A stretch of DNA of 64,000 nt, from NCBI GenBank assembly GCA_020638795.1, contig JACKHW010000002.1, forward strand, positions 434,001 to 498,000. The letters run 5' to 3'. Every line of letters starts with the position of its first letter. Within the stretch, counting starts at the first letter, position 1. This DNA comes from Planctomycetota bacterium (GTDB lineage: Bacteria; Planctomycetota; UBA1135; GCA-002748355). Positions 45,486 to 54,900 of the stretch are shown here, piece after piece. Position numbers and translations under genes: made by a program. The notes beneath the pieces are model-generated. The model was not told the origin of the DNA and did no database searches. It was given only the letters and a program-made list of their open reading frames with translations.

Positions 45486-47099
45486 TCATTTGAGGATGAG
45501 GCGGGCGATACGGTTGGTCGACGTGCCCGTGAACCAAATCGATCCATCGGGCGACACGGTCAATCCGTCCTTGAGACCCGTGCTCGTCGGGATCTTGTAG
45601 TCGACGAAGGTTTGCGTGGCGGGATCGAAGACGACGATGTAGCCCGCGTTGCGCGTCCCTACGACCGGACGACCGTCGGGCAAGATCGACATCGGGCCGC
45701 CGTTCTCGCCACTGCGATACGTGTATTCGGTGACCTTGTCGTTCGTCACGTCGACGACACCGAGACGGTTCGCGTACCACTCGGAGAACCAGACGCGATC
45801 ATCGTGATAGGCCAAGAACGCCGGGCCGCCGCGGCTCGTGACAGGTACGTTGCGGACGGCGAGTCCTGGCTCTTTGGCGACCATCACGTGCTGGAAGGTG
45901 CCCGTGAACCACACGGTACCCCGGCCTGCGTCGAGTACGCCTTGGACGACCCACGTCTGCGAGAGTGGCAACACGATGGATTGCACCCACTTCTTCAATG
46001 TCGGGTCGTACTCCGAGATGCGGTTGTTCTGATGGTCCGTGACCCAAACGGTCCCGTCCGCGGATGGTGATGGGATCGCGAGCGACGCTGGCGTGTATGG
46101 AGCTGCAATCGTCGTGAACACTTTCGTCGGGACGTCGAGGAAGCCGACTTGCTGCGAGTAGTACAGGCCTGTCCACACTCGGTCTTTGTCGTCGGTCCAC
46201 AACCCGTCCGGCCCACTGCCACCCGTCGTCGGATAGCTCTGGAACGTCTTCCTCGCGGGGTCGTACGCCGTGAGTTGATTGTTGGGCGGCTGGCTGAACC
46301 AGATGCGACCTGCCGAGTCGGCCCAGATCTGATCAGGGAAGCTGCCGCTCGGTACGGAGAACTCCTCGAACGTCGCGGCAGCCATCGGACCGGCGAAGCT
46401 CGCCTTCTGCTCGAATCGTTCGAGGGCGACGCCGCGATTCGTGTGCAAGCGTTCGATGCGATGGGTCGCGTTCTCCTCGACGCTCTTCCGCGCGACGACG
46501 ACGTCGTATGCGAAGTCTTCGCGACGTTTTGCGAACCATACGTTCGAGTCTCCATTCCGTTGTGTCGCGACCATTTCGGCGATCGACGCGAGGGGTTCCG
46601 GGAAGTGATTGTGGACACCGAGAATGCCGGACTCGTCGCAGTAGACGGTCACGAACGAGTCCAGGAGCATCGCGCCATCACGCACGAGGTCGAACTCGAA
46701 GGCGCGCAACCCGTAGCGAGTCGTCGTCTCGCGGTGCCTCGGTGCAAAGCCATGGAGGCCGAGATCTTCGCTCACGGAGCCGAGCCACTGCTCGATTGCC
46801 GTCGCAGTCGAATCGACATCGGGACGTTCCGCCGGCCACGCCAGTACGAGGGAGGTGCCGAGCGAGCGAATCGCGCCCACCTTGGTCGTGCCGAGATTCG
46901 CAGCGACGTGAGGGAACTTGCGTCCGCCGAACACGACTTCGCGCAATCGCGCCGGCATTTCCGGCACGGTGGGCCGAGCGGGCTGGTCCGACTGCGCCAA
47001 TGCCGCTGTCGCGACGAGTGGTATGGCGAGCGTGATCAAAGCAGTGTTCCACACCGCGAGTGATGGTCGTTTCATGTCGTGAATCGATTCGTCGGTCAT
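45486..47099 (-). CDS. Vgb-like (streptogramin lyase-type) beta-propeller exoprotein
   Basis: A 537-residue protein with signal peptide 'ALITLAIPLVATAALAQ'. Residues about 50-220 form an alpha/beta domain reminiscent of FTP/PepSY propeptides ('YGLRAFEFDLVRDG', 'LDSFVTVYCDESGILGVHN'). The C-terminal 320 residues are a Vgb-type propeller: 'DQIWADSAGRIWFSQPPNNQ', 'PDGLWTDDKDRVWTGLYYS', 'DGTVWVTDHQNNRISEYDP', 'DGSIWFTGTSTNRIARL'. Vgb linearises streptogramins, but most homologues with this repeat pattern are not lyases, and no catalytic residues could be confirmed. The ATG at 47099 overlaps the upstream stop as ATGA; Met at 47075 is an alternative and gives a more compact signal peptide. Confidence 0.77.
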   Translation of the reverse strand: MTDESIHDMKRPSLAVWNTALITLAIPLVATAALAQSDQPARPTVPEMPARLREVVFGGRKFPHVAANLGTTKVGAIRSLGTSLVLAWPAERPDVDSTATAIEQWLGSVSEDLGLHGFAPRHRETTTRYGLRAFEFDLVRDGAMLLDSFVTVYCDESGILGVHNHFPEPLASIAEMVATQRNGDSNVWFAKRREDFAYDVVVARKSVEENATHRIERLHTNRGVALERFEQKASFAGPMAAATFEEFSVPSGSFPDQIWADSAGRIWFSQPPNNQLTAYDPARKTFQSYPTTGGSGPDGLWTDDKDRVWTGLYYSQQVGFLDVPTKVFTTIAAPYTPASLAIPSPSADGTVWVTDHQNNRISEYDPTLKKWVQSIVLPLSQTWVVQGVLDAGRGTVWFTGTFQHVMVAKEPGLAVRNVPVTSRGGPAFLAYHDDRVWFSEWYANRLGVVDVTNDKVTEYTYRSGENGGPMSILPDGRPVVGTRNAGYIVVFDPATQTFVDYKIPTSTGLKDGLTVSPDGSIWFTGTSTNRIARLILK

Positions 47100-48064
47100 G
47101 CTTCTGGGGGAGCCTCGCACGATAGCAGTACCCCGGTGTCGCGATCGTGGCGGACTTCCCGGCCCGCCCGGTCCGGGGTGCCGTTCGCCTTTCGTTCGCG
47201 TGCCTCGTGTTCGTCGAAGAGTCGTTTGCGCAGGGCTTGGACTTCTCGCGGTGTCGCTTGGCGACGGAGGACTTCTGCGAGCAGGTCCGCGGCCACGTCC
47301 TCGAACTTCGTGCAGGTGCGCGATACGAGGCGCACGATGTGCCAGCCCGTCGTGGATTCGACGGGGCCACTGTGTTGACCGGGCACGAGCTCGCGCACTG
47401 CGCGAGCGAACGCTTCGCCAAAACGCCGATAGTCGTACCCCGCGACGATCGCCGCTCGGTCGCGCGTCGCCGGATCGCGCAAGAGTCGGCGGGTCGTGCG
47501 ATCGTCCGATTCCGCGATGATCGAGTCGTAGCCAGCGGCGCTCGCGCGTGCCGCCAACGACGAGGCACGCTCGCGTGCGAGCCGTCGTATCGTGTCGTCG
47601 TCGAGGTTGGCGCGCTCGTCAGCTTCGCGCGTCGCGCGCTCCCGCGTGGCTGCCAAAGATACGAACACCTGTTCTACGACGACACGCTCGCCGTCCTTGC
47701 CGTAGCGTTGCTCGAAGAGCGCTTCGACCGCGCGCCGATCATCGCCTCGGTCGTGTTTCACGATCGCGTCGATCCGGAGCTTGCGGAGCGCTTCGATGCG
47801 AAACGCGCGTCGGAGTTCACCATCCGGGTCGTCGCCGGCTTTTCGTCCCGAGTCGAAAAATCGTTTCGTCGCGAGCGGGCGTGCCAATGCGACGGCGTTC
47901 TTGCCTACATTCAGTCGAGCACATTCCGCCGCGAGCAGGCGATCGAAGGCTGCATCGTCCTCTCTCTGGCTCGTCGCTCGTGGGCACACGAGCGCAATGA
48001 AGATCGAGACTGCGGCAAGTGTCCTGGTCGTCACGTGGTCGCAAAAGCGGGTTGGTTCCCGCAC
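47096..48064 (-). CDS. Parvulin/SurA-like peptidyl-prolyl isomerase (divergent), exported
   Basis: A 322-residue protein with an N-terminal hydrophobic segment ('LAAVSIFIALVCPRATSQ'), so it is exported. The centre is charged and helical like SurA/PpiD chaperone arms. The segment 'ARAVRELVPGQHSGPVESTT' then 'GWHIVRLVSRT' matches the final strands of the parvulin fold (L-x-P-G-x-x-S-G-P-V ... G-W-H-I-V). The earlier active-site residues are not clear, so isomerase activity is uncertain. A chaperone role for envelope proteins, perhaps those encoded downstream in the same operon, is likely. GTG at 48064 is used; GTG at 48034 would give a shorter leader. Confidence 0.65.
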   Translation of the reverse strand: MREPTRFCDHVTTRTLAAVSIFIALVCPRATSQREDDAAFDRLLAAECARLNVGKNAVALARPLATKRFFDSGRKAGDDPDGELRRAFRIEALRKLRIDAIVKHDRGDDRRAVEALFEQRYGKDGERVVVEQVFVSLAATRERATREADERANLDDDTIRRLARERASSLAARASAAGYDSIIAESDDRTTRRLLRDPATRDRAAIVAGYDYRRFGEAFARAVRELVPGQHSGPVESTTGWHIVRLVSRTCTKFEDVAADLLAEVLRRQATPREVQALRKRLFDEHEARERKANGTPDRAGREVRHDRDTGVLLSCEAPPEA

Positions 48065-48079
48065 GGTTCATGGCCGAGA

Positions 48080-49246
48080 ATGGCGCCGATGATATCGCTC
48101 ATGCACGCTTCCGTCGCCACGTGCCTGGTCTCGATCGGGGCTGCCACCGTCGTCGCGATGCCGCAGAACCGGTCGGACGATGCCGCCATGGATTGGCCCA
48201 ACTATCGCGGCGATGCTTCGCTACTGGGCGTTGCCAAGGGCACGCTCGGCAATCGCTTCGAGGTCGCGTGGACCCTCGAGACCGAAGGGGCAATCACGTC
48301 ATCGCCCGTCGTGTCGGGTGGCATCGTGTACGTCGGTTCGTCCGATGGTGCGCTCTACGCGGTCCGCGCGGATACGGGCAAGGAAGTCTGGTCCTATGGG
48401 ACGGACGACATCATCGAGGCGCCGCCACTCGTGCACGGTGGACGCGTCTACGTCGGATCCAACGACTTCTACATGTATGCGCTCGATGCGGCGACCGGGA
48501 AGCTCGCGTGGAAGTACGAGACCGGTGACAAGATCATGGGGAGCGCGAACACTTGGACGAGCGAGAAGGGAGAGCTCCTCATCATCTTCGGAAGCTACGA
48601 CAACAAGCTTCACGCCGTGAACGCGAGCACCGGTGAGAAGGTCTGGGAGTACGAGACTTCGAACTACGTGAATGGGACACCGGCGATCGAAGGCGGGAAG
48701 ATCGTCTTCGGTGGCTGTGATGCGGTCATGCACGTCGTTTCGGCGAAGACCGGGAAAGCGACCGAGACCGTCGAACTCGGCGACGAGTGCCACGTCGCTG
48801 GCTCCGTCGCATTGGCGGACGGAAGAGCGTACTTCGGGCACTACGGCAACGAGTTCGTGTGTGTGGATCTCGCGAAGGCAGCGGTCGTGTGGCGCTACGG
48901 TGGCGGGGACCAGGCGTTCTTCTCCTCACCCGCGATCGGCCAGGACAAGGTCGTCTTCGGCGGACGCGATCGTTCGCTTCACTGTGCGAAACGCTCGGAC
49001 GGCGAGAAGGTCTGGACGTTCCCGACGCGGCGCAAGGTCGACGCCTCGCCGGTGATCTGTGGCGGCAAGGTCGTGTTCGGATCCGGTGATGGTCGGCTGT
49101 ACGTTCTCGAACTCGCAACGGGCAAGCAGGTATTCAAGTACGAGATCGGTCGTCCTGTTTACTCTTCGCCGGCTGTCAGTCGTGGTTGGATCTTCGTTGG
49201 CTCCAACGACAAGCGACTGTACGCGTTCCGACCGCTAGAGCGCTGA
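48080..49246 (+). CDS. Secreted PQQ-like beta-propeller protein
   Basis: A 388-residue protein; the ATG at 48080 is chosen, with in-frame ATGs at 48089 and 48101 equally possible. A short signal sequence ('ASVATCLVSIGAATVVA') precedes the entry motif 'DWPNYRGDASLLG'. Seven evenly spaced blades follow: 'ALYAVRADTGKEVWSYG', 'YMYALDAATGKLAWKYET', 'KLHAVNASTGEKVWEYE', 'SLHCAKRSDGEKVWTFP', 'RLYVLELATGKQVFKYE'. This is the most regular PQQ-like propeller of the window and closest in layout to BamB, the outer-membrane assembly scaffold. It is divergent from the parvulin-like gene (15-base gap) and 16 bases ahead of the glycosyltransferase. Confidence 0.83.
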   Translation: MAPMISLMHASVATCLVSIGAATVVAMPQNRSDDAAMDWPNYRGDASLLGVAKGTLGNRFEVAWTLETEGAITSSPVVSGGIVYVGSSDGALYAVRADTGKEVWSYGTDDIIEAPPLVHGGRVYVGSNDFYMYALDAATGKLAWKYETGDKIMGSANTWTSEKGELLIIFGSYDNKLHAVNASTGEKVWEYETSNYVNGTPAIEGGKIVFGGCDAVMHVVSAKTGKATETVELGDECHVAGSVALADGRAYFGHYGNEFVCVDLAKAAVVWRYGGGDQAFFSSPAIGQDKVVFGGRDRSLHCAKRSDGEKVWTFPTRRKVDASPVICGGKVVFGSGDGRLYVLELATGKQVFKYEIGRPVYSSPAVSRGWIFVGSNDKRLYAFRPLER

Positions 49247-49262
49247 CCCGGCAGAACGTCCA

Positions 49263-50573
49263 ATGCGCATTCTGCTACTGACGCCAGGCACGGGTCACTT
49301 TTTCTGTGGATCGTGCTTGCGCGACAATGCGCTGGCGAGAGCGCTCCATCGTCTTGGTCACGACGTGAGTCTCGTGCCGCTCTATCTGCCGCACTTTCTC
49401 GAAGGCGATCGTGACGCGTTCGCTGACACGACCGTGCACATGGGGGGGATCAACATGTACCTCCAGCAGAAGAGTCGCATTGCGCGCCACCTGCCGCGGT
49501 TCGTGCACGATTGGTTGGACCGTCCATCTCTACTGCGATGGGCGAGCAAGCGCGGCAACATGACCGAGGCTCAAGACCTCGGGGCGATGACCGTTTCGAT
49601 GCTGCGAGGAGAACTCGGCCATCAGCGCGCCGAGGCCCTACGACTCGCGCAGTGGATCCGATCGATCGATCCTCCCGACGTGGTCGTGCTGTCCAACATC
49701 ATGTTGACCGGTGTCGTGCACGTGTTGCGTGATGCTGTTCCTGCCAAGTTCGTCGCGACGTTGCAGGGCGAGCAACCGTTCTTGGACGCCCTCGGTGACG
49801 AGCACCGACCTCTCGCGTGGGACATCTTGCGCGAGCGCACGAAAGAGCTCGATGCGTTCATGCCGGTGAGCGCCACCTATGGCCGACTGATGCGCGAACG
49901 TCTCGAGCTCGACGACGAGAAGATCCACGTCGTGCACAACGGCATCGATCTCGAGGGACACGAAGTCGAGCCGACGCCGCTCGGAGAACGGCGTCCGCGT
50001 ACCATCGGCTATCTGGCGCGTATGTGCACTGACAAAGGATTGCACACGCTCGTCGATGCGTTCATCGAGTTGAGGCGTCGCCCTGCGACACGGGATGTCA
50101 AGTTGTGCGCCATGGGCGTATGCCTTCGAGAAGACGAAGCGTACGTCGACGCGCTTCGTGCACGCCTCGACTCTGCGGGGCTCCGTGGAGACGTCCTCTT
50201 CGAACGCAATGTCGATCGATCACGGAAGCTCGACGTTCTCCGCGGACTGTCCGTATTGTCCGTGCCCGCGACATACGGCGAGTCGTTCGGGCTTTACTTG
50301 CTCGAGGCCATGGCGAGCGGCGTGCCCGTCGTGCAGCCACGCCACGGCGCGTTCGAGGAAGTTTTGTCTGAGACCGGTGGCGGAATCCTTTGTGAGCCCG
50401 ACGACGCGGACAGTCTCGCGACTGCGATCGAGTCCATGCTGGCCGACGAATCGCGAGCGCAGAGTATTGCCGATACGGGACGTGACGCAGTGCGCGAACG
50501 CTTCACACAAGACGCTATGGCGCGAGGTTTTCTCGCGGCATGTGAGCGGGCACTGTTCGCCGCGGGTTCTTGA
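49263..50573 (+). CDS. Family 4 glycosyltransferase
   Basis: A 436-residue GT-B enzyme of the GT4 class. The N-terminal Rossmann domain starts 'MRILLLTPGTGHFFCGSCLR', with 'LARALHRLGHDVSLVPL' as the usual first helix. The donor-binding domain starts near residue 235 ('RTIGYLARMCTDKGLHTLVD'), and the nucleotide-sugar site is 'YGESFGLYLLEAMASGVPVV', with the E-x7-E signature, followed by 'GGGILCEPDDADSLATAI'. It transfers a sugar from a nucleotide donor to an unknown acceptor, probably a cell-surface glycan or lipid. No other glycan-assembly gene is adjacent, so the pathway cannot be named. It may be transcribed with the PQQ-like gene 16 bases upstream. Confidence 0.9.
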   Translation: MRILLLTPGTGHFFCGSCLRDNALARALHRLGHDVSLVPLYLPHFLEGDRDAFADTTVHMGGINMYLQQKSRIARHLPRFVHDWLDRPSLLRWASKRGNMTEAQDLGAMTVSMLRGELGHQRAEALRLAQWIRSIDPPDVVVLSNIMLTGVVHVLRDAVPAKFVATLQGEQPFLDALGDEHRPLAWDILRERTKELDAFMPVSATYGRLMRERLELDDEKIHVVHNGIDLEGHEVEPTPLGERRPRTIGYLARMCTDKGLHTLVDAFIELRRRPATRDVKLCAMGVCLREDEAYVDALRARLDSAGLRGDVLFERNVDRSRKLDVLRGLSVLSVPATYGESFGLYLLEAMASGVPVVQPRHGAFEEVLSETGGGILCEPDDADSLATAIESMLADESRAQSIADTGRDAVRERFTQDAMARGFLAACERALFAAGS

Positions 50574-50649
50574 GTCGGCTATTGCCGGGTGCGTCAGCAC
50601 TCGCTCTGTGCATGTGCGTTCATGAGCGCGCTGCTATGCTCGCGCGCCT

Positions 50650-51204
50650 ATGCCCGATACACCTCAAGGTGCAAACCTCTGGATCTGGTTCGCGTTCGCG
50701 ACTGTCGCCTGCTGGGGACTCTATGGAGTCCTCCTGCATGCCGGCCAGACGAACATGGCCGATCCCGTCAATGGCCGATACAAGGCGTTTCTCTGGGTCG
50801 GCATCGCGTACTTCTTGATCGCCGTCCTCGCGCCGCTCGCGATCCTCGTCGTCAACGGCAGCGACTGGAACATGCCCGGGAAAGGCATCCTGTTGTCGCT
50901 CATCGCAGGGTCGGCGGGAGCGGTCGGCGCGTTTTGTGTGCTCCTTGCGTTCGGCGCCAAAGGACATCCTGCGGTCGTCATGTCGATCATCTTCGCTGGT
51001 GCGCCGATCGTGAACGCCGTCGTCACGTTGGCGCTTCATCCACCCAAGGGTGGGTACGGTTCGATCCAATGGCAGTTTTGGCTCGGGATCCTGATGGCTG
51101 CGGTCGGGGGCATGATGGTGACGCTCTACAAGCCAGGAGGGCCACCGCGGAAAGCGCCCGCCGCACAGGTCGGTACGCCACCCACGGGCGAGAACGGCAA
51201 GTGA
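50650..51204 (+). CDS. Small EamA/DMT-like membrane protein
   Basis: A 184-residue protein with about four or five transmembrane helices: residues 10-26 ('IWFAFATVACWGLYGVLL'), 46-68, 80-103, 107-125 and 138-158. The first helix begins W-x-x-x-A-x-x-x-W-G, and the pattern resembles one half of an EamA-type drug/metabolite transporter (usually ten helices), so it may work as a dimer. The C-terminal 25 residues are polar and Pro/Gly-rich. A TATGCT box at 50635 is only nine bases from the start, so transcripts may be leaderless. The substrate is unknown. The next gene (ABC ATPase) starts one base after its stop, so the two are probably co-expressed. Confidence 0.68.
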   Translation: MPDTPQGANLWIWFAFATVACWGLYGVLLHAGQTNMADPVNGRYKAFLWVGIAYFLIAVLAPLAILVVNGSDWNMPGKGILLSLIAGSAGAVGAFCVLLAFGAKGHPAVVMSIIFAGAPIVNAVVTLALHPPKGGYGSIQWQFWLGILMAAVGGMMVTLYKPGGPPRKAPAAQVGTPPTGENGK

Positions 51205-51205
51205 C

Positions 51206-51931
51206 ATGCAGAGTGTGCTCGCCAGACTCTCGGGTGTGACCAAACGCTTCGCGGCTCTCGGGCCCGGAGTCGACGACACCGAGGTGCTGCGCGGTGTGGA
51301 TCTGTCCGTGGCTGCAGGGACGTCGACCGCGATCGTCGGCCCGTCCGGATCGGGAAAGAGCACGCTTCTCCACATCCTCGGTGGGTTGCTCGAGCCGACA
51401 TCCGGCAGTGTCGTCGTCGATGGAGTCGACCTCGCGCAACAGTCAGCGGACGAACGCGCGGCATTTCGCAATCGGCGCGTGGGGTTCGTCTTTCAGGCTC
51501 ATCACCTGCTGCCGCAGTGCTCGGCGCTCGAGAACGTCTTGATCCCGACGCTCGTCGACAAGAGTCGCGCGGAGCGCGAGGCAGCGATTCCGAGAGCGAA
51601 GTCGTTGCTCGAACGTGTGGGGTTGGCATCGCGTGCGGACCACCGCCCGAGTGAGCTTTCCGGTGGTGAGTGCCAGCGTGTCGCCGTCGTCCGTGCCCTC
51701 ATCCGCGAGCCAGCACTCCTGCTCGCCGACGAGCCGACGGGATCGCTCGACGCGGAGGCGTCGAAAGCCGTTGGCGAACTGCTCGTCGAAATGGCGAAGG
51801 CGCGCGGCGCGTGCCTCGTCACCGTGACGCATTCGATGCAGCTCGCGAATCGCATGGACCGGATCGTCGAGTTGAACGACGGGAGGCTCGTTCCGTCCGA
51901 ATCCGCTGCCGGGATCGATGCCGATCGATGA
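51206..51931 (+). CDS. ABC transporter ATP-binding protein (LolD/MacB type)
   Basis: A 241-residue ATPase. Walker A 'GPSGSGKST' (45-53), the Q-loop 'FQAHHLLP', signature 'LSGGECQRVAVVRAL' (151 onward) and Walker B with 'LLLADEPTGSLD' (171-182) are intact. The D-E-P-T-G-x-L-D form and the length are characteristic of LolD, MacB and FtsE enzymes that power mechanotransmission-type exporters rather than substrate channels. Its stop overlaps the permease start as ATGA (51928-51931), so the two form one transporter. Lipoprotein extraction or export of a peptide or other envelope substrate is the likely job. Confidence 0.92.
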   Translation: MQSVLARLSGVTKRFAALGPGVDDTEVLRGVDLSVAAGTSTAIVGPSGSGKSTLLHILGGLLEPTSGSVVVDGVDLAQQSADERAAFRNRRVGFVFQAHHLLPQCSALENVLIPTLVDKSRAEREAAIPRAKSLLERVGLASRADHRPSELSGGECQRVAVVRALIREPALLLADEPTGSLDAEASKAVGELLVEMAKARGACLVTVTHSMQLANRMDRIVELNDGRLVPSESAAGIDADR

Positions 51932-54900
51932 CGTTCACGGGCCTCGTACTCCGCAATCTCCGCTACTTCTGGCGTAGCCATGTCGGTGTGATCCTCGGGG
52001 TCGCCGTCGCGACGGCTGTCATCGTGGGCGCTCTCGCGGTCGGGGATTCGGTGAGAGCGTCGCTCTCAGACATCGCACATCGACGGATCGGCGCGATCGA
52101 CGTCGCGGTGCTCTCCGGGGATCGCTTCTTTCGTGACGATCTCGGGCGCCGTCTCGAACGCTCGATGCTCCCGACCGAAACGTCACGGACGGTCGCGACG
52201 ACTCTCGACGTGCGGGGCTTTTGCAAGACGACGTCCGGCGAAGCGCGCAGCGCGATCGCCAATGTCCATGGCATCGAGGCGAGTTTCTATCGACTCGCGC
52301 CCTCAGTTCGTTCTCGGGCGCCGGGGCAACGCCGTGCCGCACCGTCGAGTGGCAAGTGCCACGTGGACGTGCATCTAGCGAAGCGACTCGGCATCGATGT
52401 CGGATCGACGATCCTCGTCCGCGTCGAGCGTCCGAGTGCGATGCCACGCGACATGGTCATGGCGACGATCGACGACGTCTCGCTCGCGCTTCGCATCGAA
52501 GTCGAGGCGCTACTCAGTGACGACGAGTTCGGTCGCTTCGGCCTCGTCGCGAGTCAGGTGCCGCAGTCCAATGTCTTCGTCGCGCTCGACTGGTTGCAGC
52601 ACGAGCTCGACATGCTGGGTCGAACCAACGCTATCTACATCGGCGACGAAGGGCTCGCTTCCAGCGAAGTCGAGCGACAGGCACAGGATGCATTCGAGGC
52701 AGCCTTCGATCTCGAAGACGCGGGGATCCACGTCGAGCAACTCACTGGGGATCAAGCTGGGTTGGCGGAGCTTCGCGGTCGTCGCGTGTTCCTCGACACT
52801 GCGATCATGGATGTCGCTCGCGAGGTGCGGTCTCCGTCGATCGGCATCCTCACGTACTTCGTCAACGAGATCTCGACTCCGATCGCGAGCGAGTCTGGTG
52901 CTGGTCGTTCGACCCCGTATTCGCTCGTCGCGGCGATTGGGGCGCTCGGTGCCGCGCCTCTATCCGACACGAGGCTCGAGCAACTCGTCGCGCTGGCGGG
53001 TACCGGACCGGATGCTTTCGTCATCAACGATTGGCTAGCCCATGATCTCGGGATCCAAAAGGGCGCGGATGTCGAACTCGCCTACTACGTGATGGGCAAC
53101 GAGCTCGAACTCCGCACGGCGCGAACGCGTGTTCGTGTGAGTGATGTCGTCGCGTTGTCGGGCATGGCCGCCGACAGAACGTTGATGCCCGACTTCCCCG
53201 GGTTGACCGACAAGGGCAATTGCCGAGATTGGGAACCGGGCATCCCGATCGACCTCGACCGGATTCGAGACAAAGACGAAACGTACTGGGACGATCATCG
53301 AGGCACGCCGAAGGCGTTTCTTCCGCTCGATCGTGGCCGCGCGCTGTGGGGTAATCGATTCGGCTCGTTGACCGCGATTCGCGCGACGAGTCCCGACATG
53401 GTCGAGCTCGTTTCCGCGTTGCGAACGCGACTCGGTCCGCGGGATTTCGGAGTGACCGTTCGAGACGTGAGAACGCCCGCGTTGGCATCGAGCACGTCGG
53501 CAACCGATTTCGGAGGTCTCTTCGCGGGTCTCAGCTTCTTCCTGATCGTGGCGGCATTGCTGCTCACGGCACTCCTGTTCGTGTTCGGCATCGAACAGCG
53601 AAAGAGCGAGATCGGCACGTTGCTGGCGATCGGGTACCGCGTCCGCGACGCGCGACTGGTTCTCCGGCTCGAAGCGCTCGTGCTCGCCGGACTCGGCAGT
53701 GTCCTCGGTGCTGGCCTCGGCATCCTGTATTCGCGACTTGTTCTGAGTGCTCTCACGACGATTTGGAGTGATGCTGTCGCTTCGGCGTCGATTCGATTCG
53801 GCGTGTCGCCGTTGTCGGTCGTGATCGGTTGTTTGGCGTCGATCTTCGTGTCGCTGTGCGCCATCGCGTTCGTAACGCGTTGTGTGTTCGCCGACAGTCC
53901 GACCGAGTTGCTGTCGAGCAGGGCAGGAGCCGCGGACGATCGGCGTTCGCTAGCGAGGGTCGGGCGCAGCGCCGATCGATCGAACCTCTACGGCATCGTC
54001 GCGGCGTTGGCGGGCCTGATCATCGTTGTGATCGCGGGTTCGTTGGAACTCGCTGCTGTTGCGCGTGCAGGCGCGTTCTTCGGTGGCGGTACATGTTTCT
54101 TGATGGCTGGCGTGTTCCTGATTCGAGCGTGGCTCGGGAAGACGGGTCGATCGACGCGGCTCGCGAGCAACACGATTGCGTTGGCCTTGCGCAACGCGGG
54201 GCGCCGTCGCGGCCGCAGCCTGGCCGCCGTTTGCTTGATCGCGGCGGGTACGTTTCTCGTGGCCGCCATTCAATCGCAACGACTCGAAGCTCCCGGCGAC
54301 GTGCGAGACCGCGATTCGGGCACGGGCGGTTTCGTCTATTTGGGCGAGTCGACGCTGCCGGTGCTGCGCGACCTCGGATCAGCGGCCGGTCTCGCAGCGT
54401 TCGGTCTGACCAACGATTCTGCCGAGGGGCGCGCGATCGAGCGCACCGAGATCGTGCCACTGCGCATTCGCGAGGGGGACGATGCGAGTTGTCTCAACCT
54501 CGGGGAGACGCGGGCGCCGCAGTTGTTCGCTTTGCGGCCGGAGTTGCTCGCGAAGCGTCGTGCATTTCGCTTTGCCTCCGTACTCGAGCCGGAAGAGCTC
54601 GAGCCGCAGAACGAAACTGCGGGCAGCGCGTGGTCGCTTCTCGACGCGGACTACGGGCCCGGAGTCGTGCCTGCGATCGGCGACGCCGCGAGCGTGACGT
54701 GGACGATGAAGAAGCGCCTCGGCGCCGGATACGAATACGTCGACGAGTTCGGAAAACGGTTCGAAGTGCGGATCGTCGGGACGCTCGATGGCTCGATCTT
54801 GCAGGGAGCCTTGATCGTGTCCGAAGCGCGCTTCTTGCGGCGCTACCCATCGGCGAGTGGCTACCGCATGTTCCTCGTCGATGTTCCGGAGGCTAGCGAC

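Noticed and set aside
47147..48079. Upstream extension of the PQQ-like gene at 48080
   Set aside because: It runs antisense through the parvulin-like gene and lacks family features. The signal peptide and entry motif start after 48080.
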